64,000 bases of DNA from Manihot esculenta (lineage: Eukaryota; Streptophyta; Magnoliopsida; Malpighiales; Euphorbiaceae). The translations under genes and the position numbers were made by a program. The notes below the pieces were generated by a model that was not told the DNA's origin, searched no databases, and saw nothing but the letters and a program-made list of their open reading frames with translations. The stretch covers positions 32,514,158 to 32,578,157 of the forward strand of contig NC_035163.2 in NCBI RefSeq assembly GCF_001659605.2. The letters run 5' to 3'. Shown piece by piece: positions 11,296 to 23,464 of this stretch. Numbering within the stretch: position 1 is the stretch's first letter; each line of letters opens with the position of its first letter.

Positions 11296-14200
11296 TTACC
11301 TCCTTCTTCCCATTGTTCTCCTTACAAGCTGCAAAACACGAACAAACTCGCAAAATAATGAGAAGTCAAAATCCGATGGTGCATCATCCAGTTTAGGACT
11401 TCTTGCACAGTGCGTGCATGGACTCTGACAGATGATGAAGTCAAAACCACCATATTTCTCAAGCAGTTTATCAATCCTGCCACTGGTTAGCTTTTGGATG
11501 TTTTCTATCTGCTCTAATTCTCCAGTTTGTCCGCTAATTTGCCACCACCTTCTTAGAATTCTACGCTTCATTTCACTAGTTTCCACTGAGACAACTCCCT
11601 TCATTCGTACTCCAAGCCGGTCTAAGGCAACTTCTGCCCCTCCTATTCCACTGAAGATTGACAACATTGTTATTCCATCTGGGAACATAGATTTCAAAAC
11701 AGAGAGATGATGCGCCAATGTGTCTATCTGGAAGCTGTATTTGAGTGAATGAAGCCTTTCAGTTAAGCTGCTCTCAGTAGCTTGAGTGTGATTCAATGGG
11801 TAACCTAATATTATTTCCAAATATTCTGGCTCTATAGGGCTCAGTTTGTGCGGACCTACCCATATAAGATTTAATTTTTGGCAATGAAGAAGGATGTCTC
11901 TTTTCCTTTCAGATGGAAGCAAACCTACAGAATCAGTAAGCATCCTTCCAAGCCTATCACAGAGCTGAGATACTCCACCAGTTTCAAAATTGATACAGCT
12001 CAATTGCTTCCTCGTATCCCATGATGGCCACCATTCCTTCGTATGTGGCATTGCATCTTCTATTGACATTGGTGGCTTTGGAAGGATACAAAACCTACTT
12101 TGGGTAGGAAGATTGTGCACGTAACCTTCTTTCCTATTCAATGCTGAAAATAACCGAGTGTTTACAAATTCAGGCTCAATGGCATATAAGAACTGAGATA
12201 TTTTGCCCCATGTAATTAAAGATACAGTTGCAACATTTCCATAGAAAAAATATGGAGGTTTAGCTACCATCCGATCGACACTCCTGCATGAATTTGATTT
12301 AAGTGCTTTGGGAAATTTGAATCCAGCAATTTCTTCATCAACTTTCTCTTCCACCCATGTAGGTTCAAAATAGGAGCTCAAGTCATCAGTATATTCTGGT
12401 TTTAGATGATCGTCTGAAAAGCCAATATTGCCAAACTGAGTATCAGGATAGTCCACTATGTGCTCTTGTTTTGGCCTTTTTCCCCTATGAACTTCCTCCA
12501 TATTTAGATTGTTTGACCGAGAGACAGCAGCTTGGCCAAAATCCTCACTTTTTAGTTTATTACCCTCCATGCCCACACTAAAGCTTTCAGCGTCACTATT
12601 GATGCGTGAACGATTCATTCCAGAGCGTTTTGAGGAATGCTGCACAAGATTAGAAAAAAAAAAAAAAAGAAGCAGCTCCATTACAAGTAAAACCAAACTG
12701 AATCTTGCTTTGTAACCAACAAAACAAACAGATACACAATATCTTAGGGTACAAGGAGAGAAACAGCATTAAGAATAATTGTTGAGTTATTACTTGAATA
12801 TTAACTTAACCAAGTGCATACAAATGCGGGAGGAGCCATCCATAGCCCTCACGTGCATGTTCCATCACTTCTAAGCGCTCTAGTAGCCATGTCCAATAAA
12901 TTTAGATAGAAAATGATGTTGTCATATACCTTCCCAATGTCGGTCTATGCAAAACCAATTAGACTCAAGAGGTACTTGATAAGCTTAGCCAAATATTGAG
13001 TCGCATCGACGGGAGGTACATCATGATCATAAATATTAGTCAATTTGATAGCCATGAATCAAGCAATTATCAAGTTTCTTAGATAACAGAGTAGATTTTG
13101 ACTCGTTTGCTTTATCTCATAGCTGCACATTTAACATAATGACAATCATGAAAAAGCATCAACCACAACCAACGCCATCACTCCTCTTACAGCCAATTGA
13201 TAACCATAGATCAGGCACTTATAATGTTTTTTGGACAATAAAGTAGAATTAATTTATGTGCTTTGTCTCAAAGACATGCATTTGATTTGAATTTCTTTAT
13301 CTACACCCACATGCCCACAAGAATGAAAGCAAGTTTCTTGATCATCCATTCCAAAAATACTCTAGTTTTCAAACTGAACATGCAATCGAAGACAGCCTAT
13401 AAAATAAGAAAATTGAAAATGCTTATGCACTGGAAAATTTATTGATCAAGACAAAACAAACACCTTATCTCTTATAATGTACTTCTCACCAACTTGTTCT
13501 GCACAAATTGAGTTTGCTAGCTCTAAGACCGGAACTTCTGAACCTGGAAGACATGAAAGGATAGATAAATCCTAGGTTACATAAAATGGAAGGAAATTAT
13601 GGCGGCAAAACCATCTGTTATATATGTAATTAGCATCACCAACTACCCAGTAAAGATGAAAGCAACATAAAAAAACCACTTCTGATTTGCAGAGAGAGGA
13701 AATGTTAGAATAAGAACATGAACACCGACTTTTGGAAGGGTGACTTGGTTACACCAGATATAGGAATATAAAAGAGTTATAGGATTTGGAATTTGGAACG
13801 CAGTCACGTTCAAAAATGAACAACAATATCAAAAAAATGCAAACTATTAACTTTTAAGATTTTGCCTTTAGAGGTGCAGTAGAATTGGTAATTGACGAAG
13901 TTATGACTAACTACTCACCAAACCTCTCAATTGCTAATGAAATCTCATTCTCAGAGAAACCCATTTCAAGCAAACGAAGTGTTTTCTCCATAGTCCCAAA
14001 TAAAGTTTCGTTACTGATATCCTGGAAATGTACAGGTCAATCAAATATTAGATGCTGCGTAAAAATATTAAAACATGACAATTACTTATGCGACAGAAGT
14101 TAGCTGCCAAAATTTACCATTCCCTTCTAGATTAAAAAAAAAAGAAAATATTATTGAAGAACAAGAGAATGCCAAACTACACAATAGGTTGCTTTCAAAA

Positions 14201-14983
14201 ATAATCTTGTATCTCTTCCTTTATTTGAAAAATCATTAAAAGACCTATTTGCAGCAACATAATGTCAGCATCAGCAACCCAGAAGAAGTGAAGGAAGCTT
14301 ATGCATGTGCTGACTGTCAATTTTAGCAGCAATCTTGTGAAGTCCATTTGTGTTTTCCTTAACATCCTAAAATGCCATTGAATACAGACCTCATCTACCT
14401 CTGCACCATCATCCATCTTGTCATCTATTTCCTTATTACAATCTGCAGCTACCTGGGCAGCAATAATGAAGTCTACCATTTCGTCAACTGGAGCATCCAC
14501 ACCTGATATGTAACAGTATGAGATCAACAGAACTTTCAGAATTAGAGCATTTTTGATTTGTTTTCAATTTGGATAGACAAATCCTGAGAGACACAATTAA
14601 ACAAGTCAAACAACAAAAAGGGAAGAGTAAGAGAAAGAAGGGGGGGCAGAACAATAAAATCCTTTAAAAGAAAACATGTGCAAGAAGACTGTTTTCAAAT
14701 TGGAATGAAGACTCATTTGGAGGAATTCAATTGCATGTTAGGCAAGTGTAAACACATAAAAAAGGTTGCTCCATATACTCCAGTGGGGAAGGTCTGTAGT
14801 TGCTTTATAAGGAATCAAGAAATAACTTTTGTTGTCAATCAACAATAGAAGGCATCAATGTTATGAAGGTGAGAGGCGACAAAGTCCCTTATCGCCTTAG
14901 TCAATAGACGAGAGGCGTCGATAGACGAGAGGCGAGGCGAAGCCTTTTTGAAGTGAGGTGCCATACTTACATATATACTTATA

Positions 14984-15014
<31 letters not shown>

Positions 15015-18000
15015 GCATATATGTATCTATAATGTATATATATATATATACATATAAGTATAGACATTGTAAATTCCTGCTTAACTATTTAATTAGTTAA
15101 CATAATTATAAAGACATATATTCCTAATTAGTTAGCTGAATTATAGGCATACTACTTGCATATAAATATGTAACCTTTTTCAATATTGAAATATTCTAGA
15201 ATATTGTAAGCCAACCATGTAGATATTATATTATTTCTTTTCTAATTAGTTAAAATATATATGTCCCTATAATTATGCTAACTAATTAGAAATATGTCCC
15301 TAATTAGTTAGCATAATTATACGAACATACATTTCTAATTAATTACCCTAATTATAGGATATAAATCCCTAATTAATTAGCATAATTATAGGGTTATATC
15401 CTCTAATTAGTACCTAAAATTTAGCTCTCCAACCAAATGCTTCAAAAGGAAATATGTATTAGAGTTTAGTCTTTAAAATGAAAGAAAGAGTATGTTATTT
15501 TCAAGAGGCACTGGCGCTTGGCGAGAATACATGATTCTAAATCGCGGTTACAGCCATGCTCGCGGTCACTGTAATGGAAAGAGGCTTATAACAGCCACAA
15601 CGTAGTGGTAACAGTCTGTCGCTAAGCAAATTTTTTTATTTGCAAAGTTCATGAAATGAATAAATATTCAAAGATATAATTAGAATCAACATATACAACT
15701 AAGCAACAAACACAAATATATCAAATAAAAACATTAAAAATTCATCTTTCTTATATATCATTAGTAGTCATCAATTTAAAACCAAAATAATCATGTAGAT
15801 ACTAAAAAAACTAACTATTTAATTTATGAAAATTAAATAAATACTCCCTCTGTCCCATAATTTTTGTTCATCTTTCCTTTTTTTACTATCCCAAAACTAT
15901 TATCCACTTTTCTTTTTTGCACTATAGCAATATATAAATCGACTATTATAACCCTATTTAATTTTATCTTATTTATAAGAAATATCTCAAAATATCTCTT
16001 AGTATTTAATAACATTTAATGTCATTAAGATGGATATAATTGAAAAATTAATAAAAAATATTATCTTTCTCAATATGTGTGAAAAAATAAGGTGGATAAA
16101 ATTATGGGATAAAAGGAGTAAAAAATAAGAATTGATTTAAAAGATTAGGTTGTAATCTACTTACTATTTAATTTATAAAAAAATAATTTGAGATTATTTT
16201 TTCTTAGATTTTATCTTGCCAAAGTTTAAATTACACTTACCAAATATTATTAAAGCTTAGATCTTTCTCTGATGTCATTTTCTATTTATTTATGTATTTG
16301 CTCTCCTTCACACTAATCACCTTGTTTATTTGATCTTAAGCTCAAAAATTGTAGAGAAATGAGTTTTTTTTTTCTTCTCAAAGAGAAATGAGTATTTCAC
16401 ATAAATTGATTGTGGAGAATATTGAGGAAGTTGAAAGAAAATGCTTAGTCTTCTCCAAAAAGATCCCTCTAATACATTTCATGTGAAAAATGTAAAATAA
16501 TAAAAATCATAAAAGCTAAAGATTTTCAGCTGGAAAAGTAATGGCCTTTACGCCTTTAAATAAGGGTTGGTAAGAGTAACGGTAGGCTAAAATCCTTTAA
16601 ATAACAGCCTTATGTAACGTAGCGGCCATTATTTAAAACCATTGCAAGGAAAGGTGCTTGCCTCCTGCAAGAGGCCTCATCTCATCCAAGCAAGGCAAGG
16701 CAAGGCATGCCTTTAATAACATTGAAAGTCATAAAACATGCTAATTATCACTAAACCAGAAAACAAACAAGAAACAATAACAGCAAAATTATAGCGAGCT
16801 TGTTCAGTGCAGGAACATCCATTCATCATGCATGACCAAGTGTCTGAGATGTTTCTTTGCAAATATATCTCCAAGCTAGAGGCACCTACTGCCACCCAAT
16901 TTATTGATAAAACTATGCATCTGCATCAGTTTTTGAGGACGCCTTTCTCCTGTTTCACAATAGTGCCTGCAAATATTTGGATGTTCCTATGCTATTTTTT
17001 TTGGAGTTGGATCAAACTTATCAAGCAATTGCTTCCAGAAATTTAATACTAATTCTATTTCGTCCATAACGTGACATGGCCAACTAATTGTTTGAATTTT
17101 GAAAGAAGGTTTTTAGCCATGGCCATCAGGGGAAATAGAAAACTTGAGAATTCTACTTCCATAACTTTCACCAAGTGCAAAATGCTGGATATGTGTGTGT
17201 CCACAAAAAATTGAACTTTTTAACACTTTTACATACCAAGCTTTTCCATTGCAAAATCAACTTCCTTTACTGAGAAATTCATCCTTAGTAAGGATGCCCT
17301 TTTGTCATCATCAACTCCAAAAATATCTGGCTCCTGCAAAAGATTGATTAACCAAATCAAATGCAATATTAACTGTCCTAGGCTGCAAAACGCAATCAGC
17401 ATGAGACAGCCATCCAGCTGAAATGGCAATCAAAATAATGTAACCCATAAATTAAAATTAGGTAGCAATGAAAACCTGACTTTTTGTAAACAATAAAGCA
17501 TGAATAAATTCAAATGCGTGAACTTCAACCAGCTATGAAACTGTCTTCTAAAAAAGGAGAGATTTTGGGTAAGCTCATATCACATTTTTAGAATTACCTG
17601 TTAGGTAAGCCATGCAGACATGCGAAGTGCAAACAGATCCACTTATCAAAAAGCTTCATACAATTCAGAAAATGAATCCAAAAACAATGCACCCGCAGAA
17701 AAAGACATCATTTAGGTTTAGAAAGCTTTTACAAGTTCAGAGAAACTGGGTGGAGGAGCTACTAACTAACTTGATCAGTAATGATTAAGCAGATTGGAAG
17801 AACCTTCATAACATTTGGAAAGATCCTGAGAAACTAAGCCTTATATATTCATCAGATATCTTAAATTAAGCACGATATATGAGTTGACAGGATATCACAG
17901 CCTGTTACCTCCTTTGGTTGAACAAATGTGGAGTATTCTAGAAGATTAGTCGGATCCTTGTCATCGAACAAGCGATCCAGAGAATCCGATGACTGAGAGT

Positions 18001-19875
18001 TTGACTTTTGAGGACCCTAATAAAAACAGAGAGAGGGAGAGAGAGAACAGTTTTTCTAAGGCATAAACGATGAAGTTAAGACAAACAAAGTTTTCTCAGA
18101 AGTAAAGGAAATAAAGAAAAAAAAAATAGGAAAAAACAACAGTCAGAAGGAAGGGGGTGAATGGGGTAATGATTCATAAACCTACAGAATACTTACAGAG
18201 CATTCCATGAGAATCTCCAATAACAAATCAACATTGTCTTCACCTAGATATAAGAGAAGAACCTAACCAATCAAGAATGCAAGAAAAAGCTCTACCATTA
18301 TCTGATACAATGCTCAAAGAAATTCATGAAAATGTGATAATATCTGCCATGCAAAGTTACCATTGGAAGTAACTATACAGCTGACGGATATGCAACCAAA
18401 TACATACTTCAGTATTCACCACATCCATCTAGGTCCACTTCAGACAAGATTAAAGAAAGAGATCTGTTCATGCATTAAATACCATTTTCTTCAATTACTT
18501 TGTCAACATGCGAAGGTGAGAATCCCATCCCAGTAAGAAATGATCTTAAATTGCTTCCAGATGAACTTGCAACATTGTCCTGCAATAGTTCATGAAGAAA
18601 AAGCATCATCCAAGTACAAAAGAAATACTAGAAGGAATCAACAGACATCGCAATATCAAAAGCCTCCAAAAATTTTGCTACATGTCCTAAATGTAACATT
18701 TAATTAAGTTTGACAAGTAGTTTCACTTTTTCCCAAGGAATTTCTCTTCCAAGTTTTATGTTCAACCAAATGTGCTTAATATCGAAAAGCTTGAACACAC
18801 TAATATCTGGCAAGTCAGGTCGGAAAAGAAATTGAGCAACTGTTAAACAAAGCTCTAGAATATTTGAATGTAATAGACGTTACAGACCAACATAAAGAAT
18901 GAATGAATAATTAAAACTTAGTGTATGATATAAGTAATATATTCAGTAAGTCACTGGAATGTAAGCGTACCCCGAGTTGCCTCGAGTATATCGCATCAGA
19001 GTGCAACTCAAAATCCGACATCTCAGGCTTTGGCACTATGGTTTCATTGATATCAGGATTTGATGAACTCTCTCCATCCAGAACTTTTTTAAGTTTACCC
19101 TGTATAATATGGATTATGAGTATAGTATAAAAGAAGGGTCCAATAGTTATCCCCTGGACCAAACTAAGATTAATACATTGTTCATACCATTTCAAAAAGA
19201 AGAACCTGCAAATAAGTTGGTGGATGTAGCACTACAAAGAAAGAAAACTGAACCGTATCTCTATCCCTGCAACGGAAATTATCAATCAAATGAACATGAT
19301 TTAGGTACAGAACCGTGAAACTTCTTCTCATGAATCTCTCAGGTGTTTTGTTGCAAACGTAAAAACAACCATCCAAATCAATTTCTTCCATAAAATCCTT
19401 CTGCTGCATATCCAACTACAACCATCTAAGAAACAGAAAGTTGAAAGTAAAAAAAAATAAATAAATACCAGAATTCAAATAAATATAACAATGTCTGTAA
19501 ACATTATTAAGCAAGCAAAATAAGATGAAAAAAAAAAATGAAAGAGCTACACTGCCATAGTCTCATGCAAGACCATAAAGCTAATAAAACACTGGAATTA
19601 AATTCTCTTTCAGTTTCTTCCTCTTTTCAGGATTCTTATAAACCAAACAGAGTGATATAAAACAATTCAAATTCGGAAAGACAAGACACAGAAAGCACAA
19701 CAATTAACAATATTTGAGCAAAAATCCCCTGTAGACGCCGGTAGGAGCTAATTCGAGGAAGTGATGCGCTGCGTCATGATCAGAGACGAACCTGATCAGA
19801 GACTTCACCGATGAACTCAAGCAGAAGCTGAGGGCAGCGCGTGGACAACACCAGCAGCCAAAAGGCAAGATGCAT
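11296..19875 (-). CDS. DRM3: DRM3-like (catalytically altered) de novo DNA methyltransferase with three UBA domains
   Basis: Eleven exons on - (19875-19792, 19205-19188, 19099-18971, 18579-18483, 18243-18197, 18016-17909, 17333-17237, 14502-14390, 14021-13919, 13543-13464, 12639-11296) give 739 residues in a continuous frame. UBA-like domains lie at about 87-121, 172-210 and 241-277, each with an MGF/MNF-type loop. The last exon holds the rearranged methyltransferase order typical of DRM: the motif VI region (FFYGNV, residue ~426), EPEFVN, RGYxHNLP-like, the SIFSGIGG motif I (~619), VSVE, then SPCT with the catalytic Cys at ~700. In active DRM2 the motif VI triplet is ENV and motif IV is SPCN; here Glu is replaced by Gly and Asn by Thr. 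This fits DRM3, the non-catalytic partner in RNA-directed DNA methylation. The N-terminus is the least certain part: the first two exons rest on splice signals and frame only, and an alternative start is the ATG at 19190-19188. Confidence 0.85.
14991..15014. repeat. (TA)n microsatellite
   Basis: Run of about 12 TA dinucleotides near the left end of the intronic element; a second TA-rich run lies at about 15,033-15,050. Confidence 0.85.
15080..15420. repeat. Degenerate TAATTAGTTAGCATAATTATA repeats with a 22-bp inverted repeat
   Basis: About six degenerate copies of a unit built around CTAATTAGTTAGCATAATTA with a GGGACATAT-like spacer. One copy is inverted, forming a perfect 22-bp inverted repeat (15,268-15,289 and 15,300-15,321) with a 10-nt loop. 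Confidence 0.7.
15535..16645. mobile_element. Second, nested inverted-repeat element (putative)
   Basis: Inside the outer element, sequence resembling TTCTAAATCGCGGTTACAGCC on the left recurs inverted on the right as TTTTAAATAATGGCCGCTACG (read on -). Both sides also hold ATAACAGCC(A/T) copies. This suggests a middle-level non-autonomous element that itself carries the Stowaway MITE. Ends are approximate. Confidence 0.3.
15844..16118. mobile_element. Stowaway-type MITE (Tc1/mariner), 275 bp
   Basis: The left end is CTCCCTCTGTCCCATAAT, the classical Stowaway terminal signature; the right end on - reads CTCCTTTTATCCCATAAT. The element is flanked by TA on both sides (15,842-15,843 and 16,119-16,120), the expected target duplication. 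It is AT-rich inside and has no coding potential, as expected for a MITE mobilised by a mariner transposase in trans. Confidence 0.88.
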
Positions 19876-19999
19876 TGGAGAGCTGAAGTAGGGAAGAATT
19901 TATCATAGGCAAATGTCTGTCTGGCACAGCGTCAAGTGTCGAATTTGGCAACTTCGCTGGGTTAACCGATACACTTCGCACTTGCCCAACAGAGGCGAA

Positions 20000-22740
20000 A
20001 CGGTAACTGTGTCCTTGTTTTTCATTTTTTTTTTTTTCTAAACCCAATTAGACTTCTGTATCCAAACAAATTTTTTTTCTTTAATTAAATCATATACTTT
20101 TTTAGTCAAGAGCTAATTAAGTTTTAATATAATATAATATTATTTTTTAATAATAAATTTTTTAATAAAATTTTATTTTATAATTTTAAAAACTATTTAC
20201 TATTTTTATTAATTTCTATGTTGATATTAAATTTTTAATATTTTAAATTAAAAATATTATTATATTATATTATATTAAAATTTATTTATTATTTTAAGTA
20301 AAAATATAAAAGATTAATTGATTAAAAAAATTAAATCATCTTATTTAATCATTAAATAAAAATATCGAAATTTATAAGTTTTATAATTTCGTTTAATTTG
20401 CATATAAAGTAAGTTTAGATCCAGCTTATTTTTATTTTCTTTTTGTTAAAAAAAGAGAAAGATAAAGTGTGAATATTGTTTTTATAAAGATGAAGCGCGA
20501 GTATTAATATGTTATTTCATTAGTTCTATATAAAAATGAATTTCAATATTTGTATCAAGGATTTATATTATTTGTAGGATTAATGATTAAAAAAATTTTA
20601 TATTTTTAATTTTGTTATAATTATATTTTACATTTTTATACTAATTAAAATTTAAATTTTTAAAATTATTTTAATTATATCTTATCGTTCTTTATACCAT
20701 TAAAATTTAATAGAACTTTCAAATCACTCATTACATTAATAAATTTCAAAATAAAATTAATAATAATTTAAAATTTTAAAATAAAATTATAATAGAGCAT
20801 ACATGTTTTAATAATTATTTATTTTATTAATATTTTTTAAAATAATAAAAAAATAAAAATTAAATTTATAATTTGAAATAAATTATATATTTTATTAGTC
20901 ACTTGATTAAGTTAGACAAGAAAATTAAATATTTAATTTATATATTATTATTTTTTTTAAATTTATTATAAATATTAGTATAATTTAAAAAAAAATGGTG
21001 GATTAATATTATATTTGAAAATTTAAAAAATAATTAAAAAATTCTAAAAAATTATTTTATTATTTTTAATTTTTTAAATTAACTTATATTAAATACTATT
21101 TTAAATTATTTTTTAATATTTTATAATTAATATATTTAATAAAGTTATTTTTTAACAATAATTTTAAAAATAATATTAAATGGTAAGCATATTAGAGAGA
21201 TTTAAGTCAGTTGATAATAATTATAGTTAAGATTAAAATAAATTATTATTATTATAAAATTATTAATAAAAATTAAAAAAAATTAAATAATAATAATAAT
21301 TTTTAAATATATTTAATAGTAGAAAAGAGTAAACTAATAATTTACTAAGTGTCAAATTATATAAATAATTATAACGATAAATGCATTTGGTCAAATATTA
21401 AAAATACAATATAAAATTGTAATAAAAATAAATTACAGTTTATAGCAACTTTAAAATCAAAAAAATTAAAATTACATAATTTTTTTAATTATTAACTCTT
21501 ATTTATATTATATAAATATTATTATAATAACAAGATGCAAAGAAACTTTAATCCTACAATTTTTATTTTCTATATAAAATTTATTTTTAAAAAAAATTCA
21601 AATTCAAACACAATAAGAAAGAACCAATTATAGCAAAAAGCATACAAATCCATATATCTCCTTCACATATTTATATATCAAACGCCTTTTTAAAATAAAG
21701 TATTTTATTTATAATATAAACTCTATATGATCCAATTAATTTTGATCTGCCTAATCCTTATTTTATAGCTACATAAAATATTAGATACTTTTAAATTATA
21801 ATTTTATGTACAAATAATAATTTCTTAATATCTTATTGCTTTGCTACAATATACTCCTTAAGAAATAATTTCTATTCAGAAAACTTTCCATTTTATGTTT
21901 TTTTCTCAATTACCTACTATTAGTGATTTGAATTCAAAACCTATTAATTCTAAGTTACAATCCATTTATAAAGAGCCTTTAACTTCAATTTCCATGCTCT
22001 CACACCGAAAGTCTTCCATTAAATTTGTAAATAGATATCCCGAATTAAATTATAAAATCAAATATTTTATATTATTATTTGAAAAAAAATATATATTCTT
22101 CATTACAATTAATTTAGACTTAATATCTTTTACAAACTTATTAAAGTATAATTAAGTTTTTACTATGTTAAAAATTTTGGGAATTCTTTTCATTTTTTTT
22201 AAGAATATTTCAACATATTTTGATAGTCAAATTTCTTTCCTTTTTTTAAGATTATAGTTAAATTTTTAATAAATGTTAATCCATAAATTTTATAATTAAA
22301 ATATCATGACATTGGTATTTTTATATTTTTCTTAGAGATAAAGGGCTAGAGACAAATATAGATATTTTACCGTTAATGGTATACTACTAAATTTAAAAAT
22401 TTTATCATCTAAAATTTTTTCTATAAATTTTTTTAATATAAAAGAGGTGAAAAAGTGAATACAACTAATAAATTATAAAATGGAAGGTAATATTTTCCAT
22501 CCTCATCATTAAGGTTCTAATAGATGATGAAATTTATTATTTAAATTGAAAGTATAGTCTTAATATTTAACAATAACCGCAACTAATCTAAGAGGCAAAT
22601 GAAATTAACTGCATTCTAATACAATATGTTAACTCATGCCCTGAGATCCAATAGAAGGTGGGATTAGAATAGAAGATGAGATTAGAATGTGTGTAAACTT
22701 AACTCGAATGACTCATCTACTCCTTTCTCTCTTTTTTTTT
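20000..22740. other. AT-rich intergenic DNA without recognisable genes
   Basis: Extremely AT-rich with many short A/T runs. I see no splice-joined coding pattern, no RNA gene and no terminal repeats. The short open frame at 21,895-22,155 is composed of AT-driven codons and resembles nothing. Confidence 0.5.
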
Positions 22741-23464
22741 TTTTTTTTTTTTTCTCTAGTGATGTGTAACCACCACACCGGTATAGTATAACACGTCGTT
22801 GTTATGCAGGAATGGACGTACTGCGTCTTTTTTCATGTGACTATTTAATTCCCTTTGACGCCTGTGCTGACATGATCCCGGATGTGTAGGGTCTGTTACC
22901 CCATTGACCCATCAAGTTAGTTGAGCAGGATCCTTTTCAATTGGGCCCGAGCCCTGCTCTGTCCGTCCTGCTGACGCAGGACCTAGATCGTATTTACATG
23001 GGTGGACCGGCGTGCTAGGCTTTCATAGGGCTATAGCCTGGTCTTCTCTCATAGGCGCATTTATGGCCTGGGTATCCGAAACCCAACGCTTATCAAGTGC
23101 CATTTTACCCGCTCATTAATTATTTCATGATTAATGAGAGGTAAATCCCGAAAATCTAATTATTATTGCGCGGCTCTAGGAGTGCTTTTGTCAAAATGTC
23201 TTATGTCCGCCTTTACTCATTTCAAATTCATACTTTTGATTTTGCTCTCAATTCTTCTTCTTGCGCTGCTTCTGCCAACTTGCTCCCCTTCTCCTCTGTA
23301 ATCTCTGATTTCTCGCTTCGAGGTATGTTTCACTCTTTTTATGGCTTCTGTTAGAATCCCTGATATCATGGGTTTTGTGTCCTCTATTACCCCTTCTTCC
23401 CTCTTTAATTTTTTCTCCAGCGAGTACGCTGACACCACTATCTATAGGATTAAGGTTTCCTTTA
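22741..23464. other. GC-richer fragment of unknown origin, cut by element A
   Basis: Composition changes abruptly from AT-rich to mixed at about 22,740. The segment looks like old repeat DNA (LTR or leader-like), and an ATG at 23,341 opens a 42-codon frame that runs up to the first bases of element A (begins MASVRIPDIM). I do not recognise the product. It may be the interrupted left half of whatever continues after element A at 33,059, but no duplication proves this. Confidence 0.35.

Larger units (their letters stand above)
14855..16725. mobile_element. Non-autonomous DNA transposon in a DRM3 intron (putative, outer element)
   Basis: The 2.7-kb DRM3 intron contains a block whose ends are inverted: TCAATGTTATGAAGG on the left and the reverse complement of TCAATGTTATTAAAGG on the right. 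Both are followed by GAGGCG/AGGCAAGGC-rich subterminal sequence. No transposase frame is present. I could not find a clear target-site duplication, so the exact ends and superfamily are not settled. Confidence 0.4.

Noticed and set aside
21895..22155. 86-codon open frame in AT-rich DNA
   Set aside because: Composition-driven Ile/Lys/Phe/Asn-rich frame with no features of a protein.
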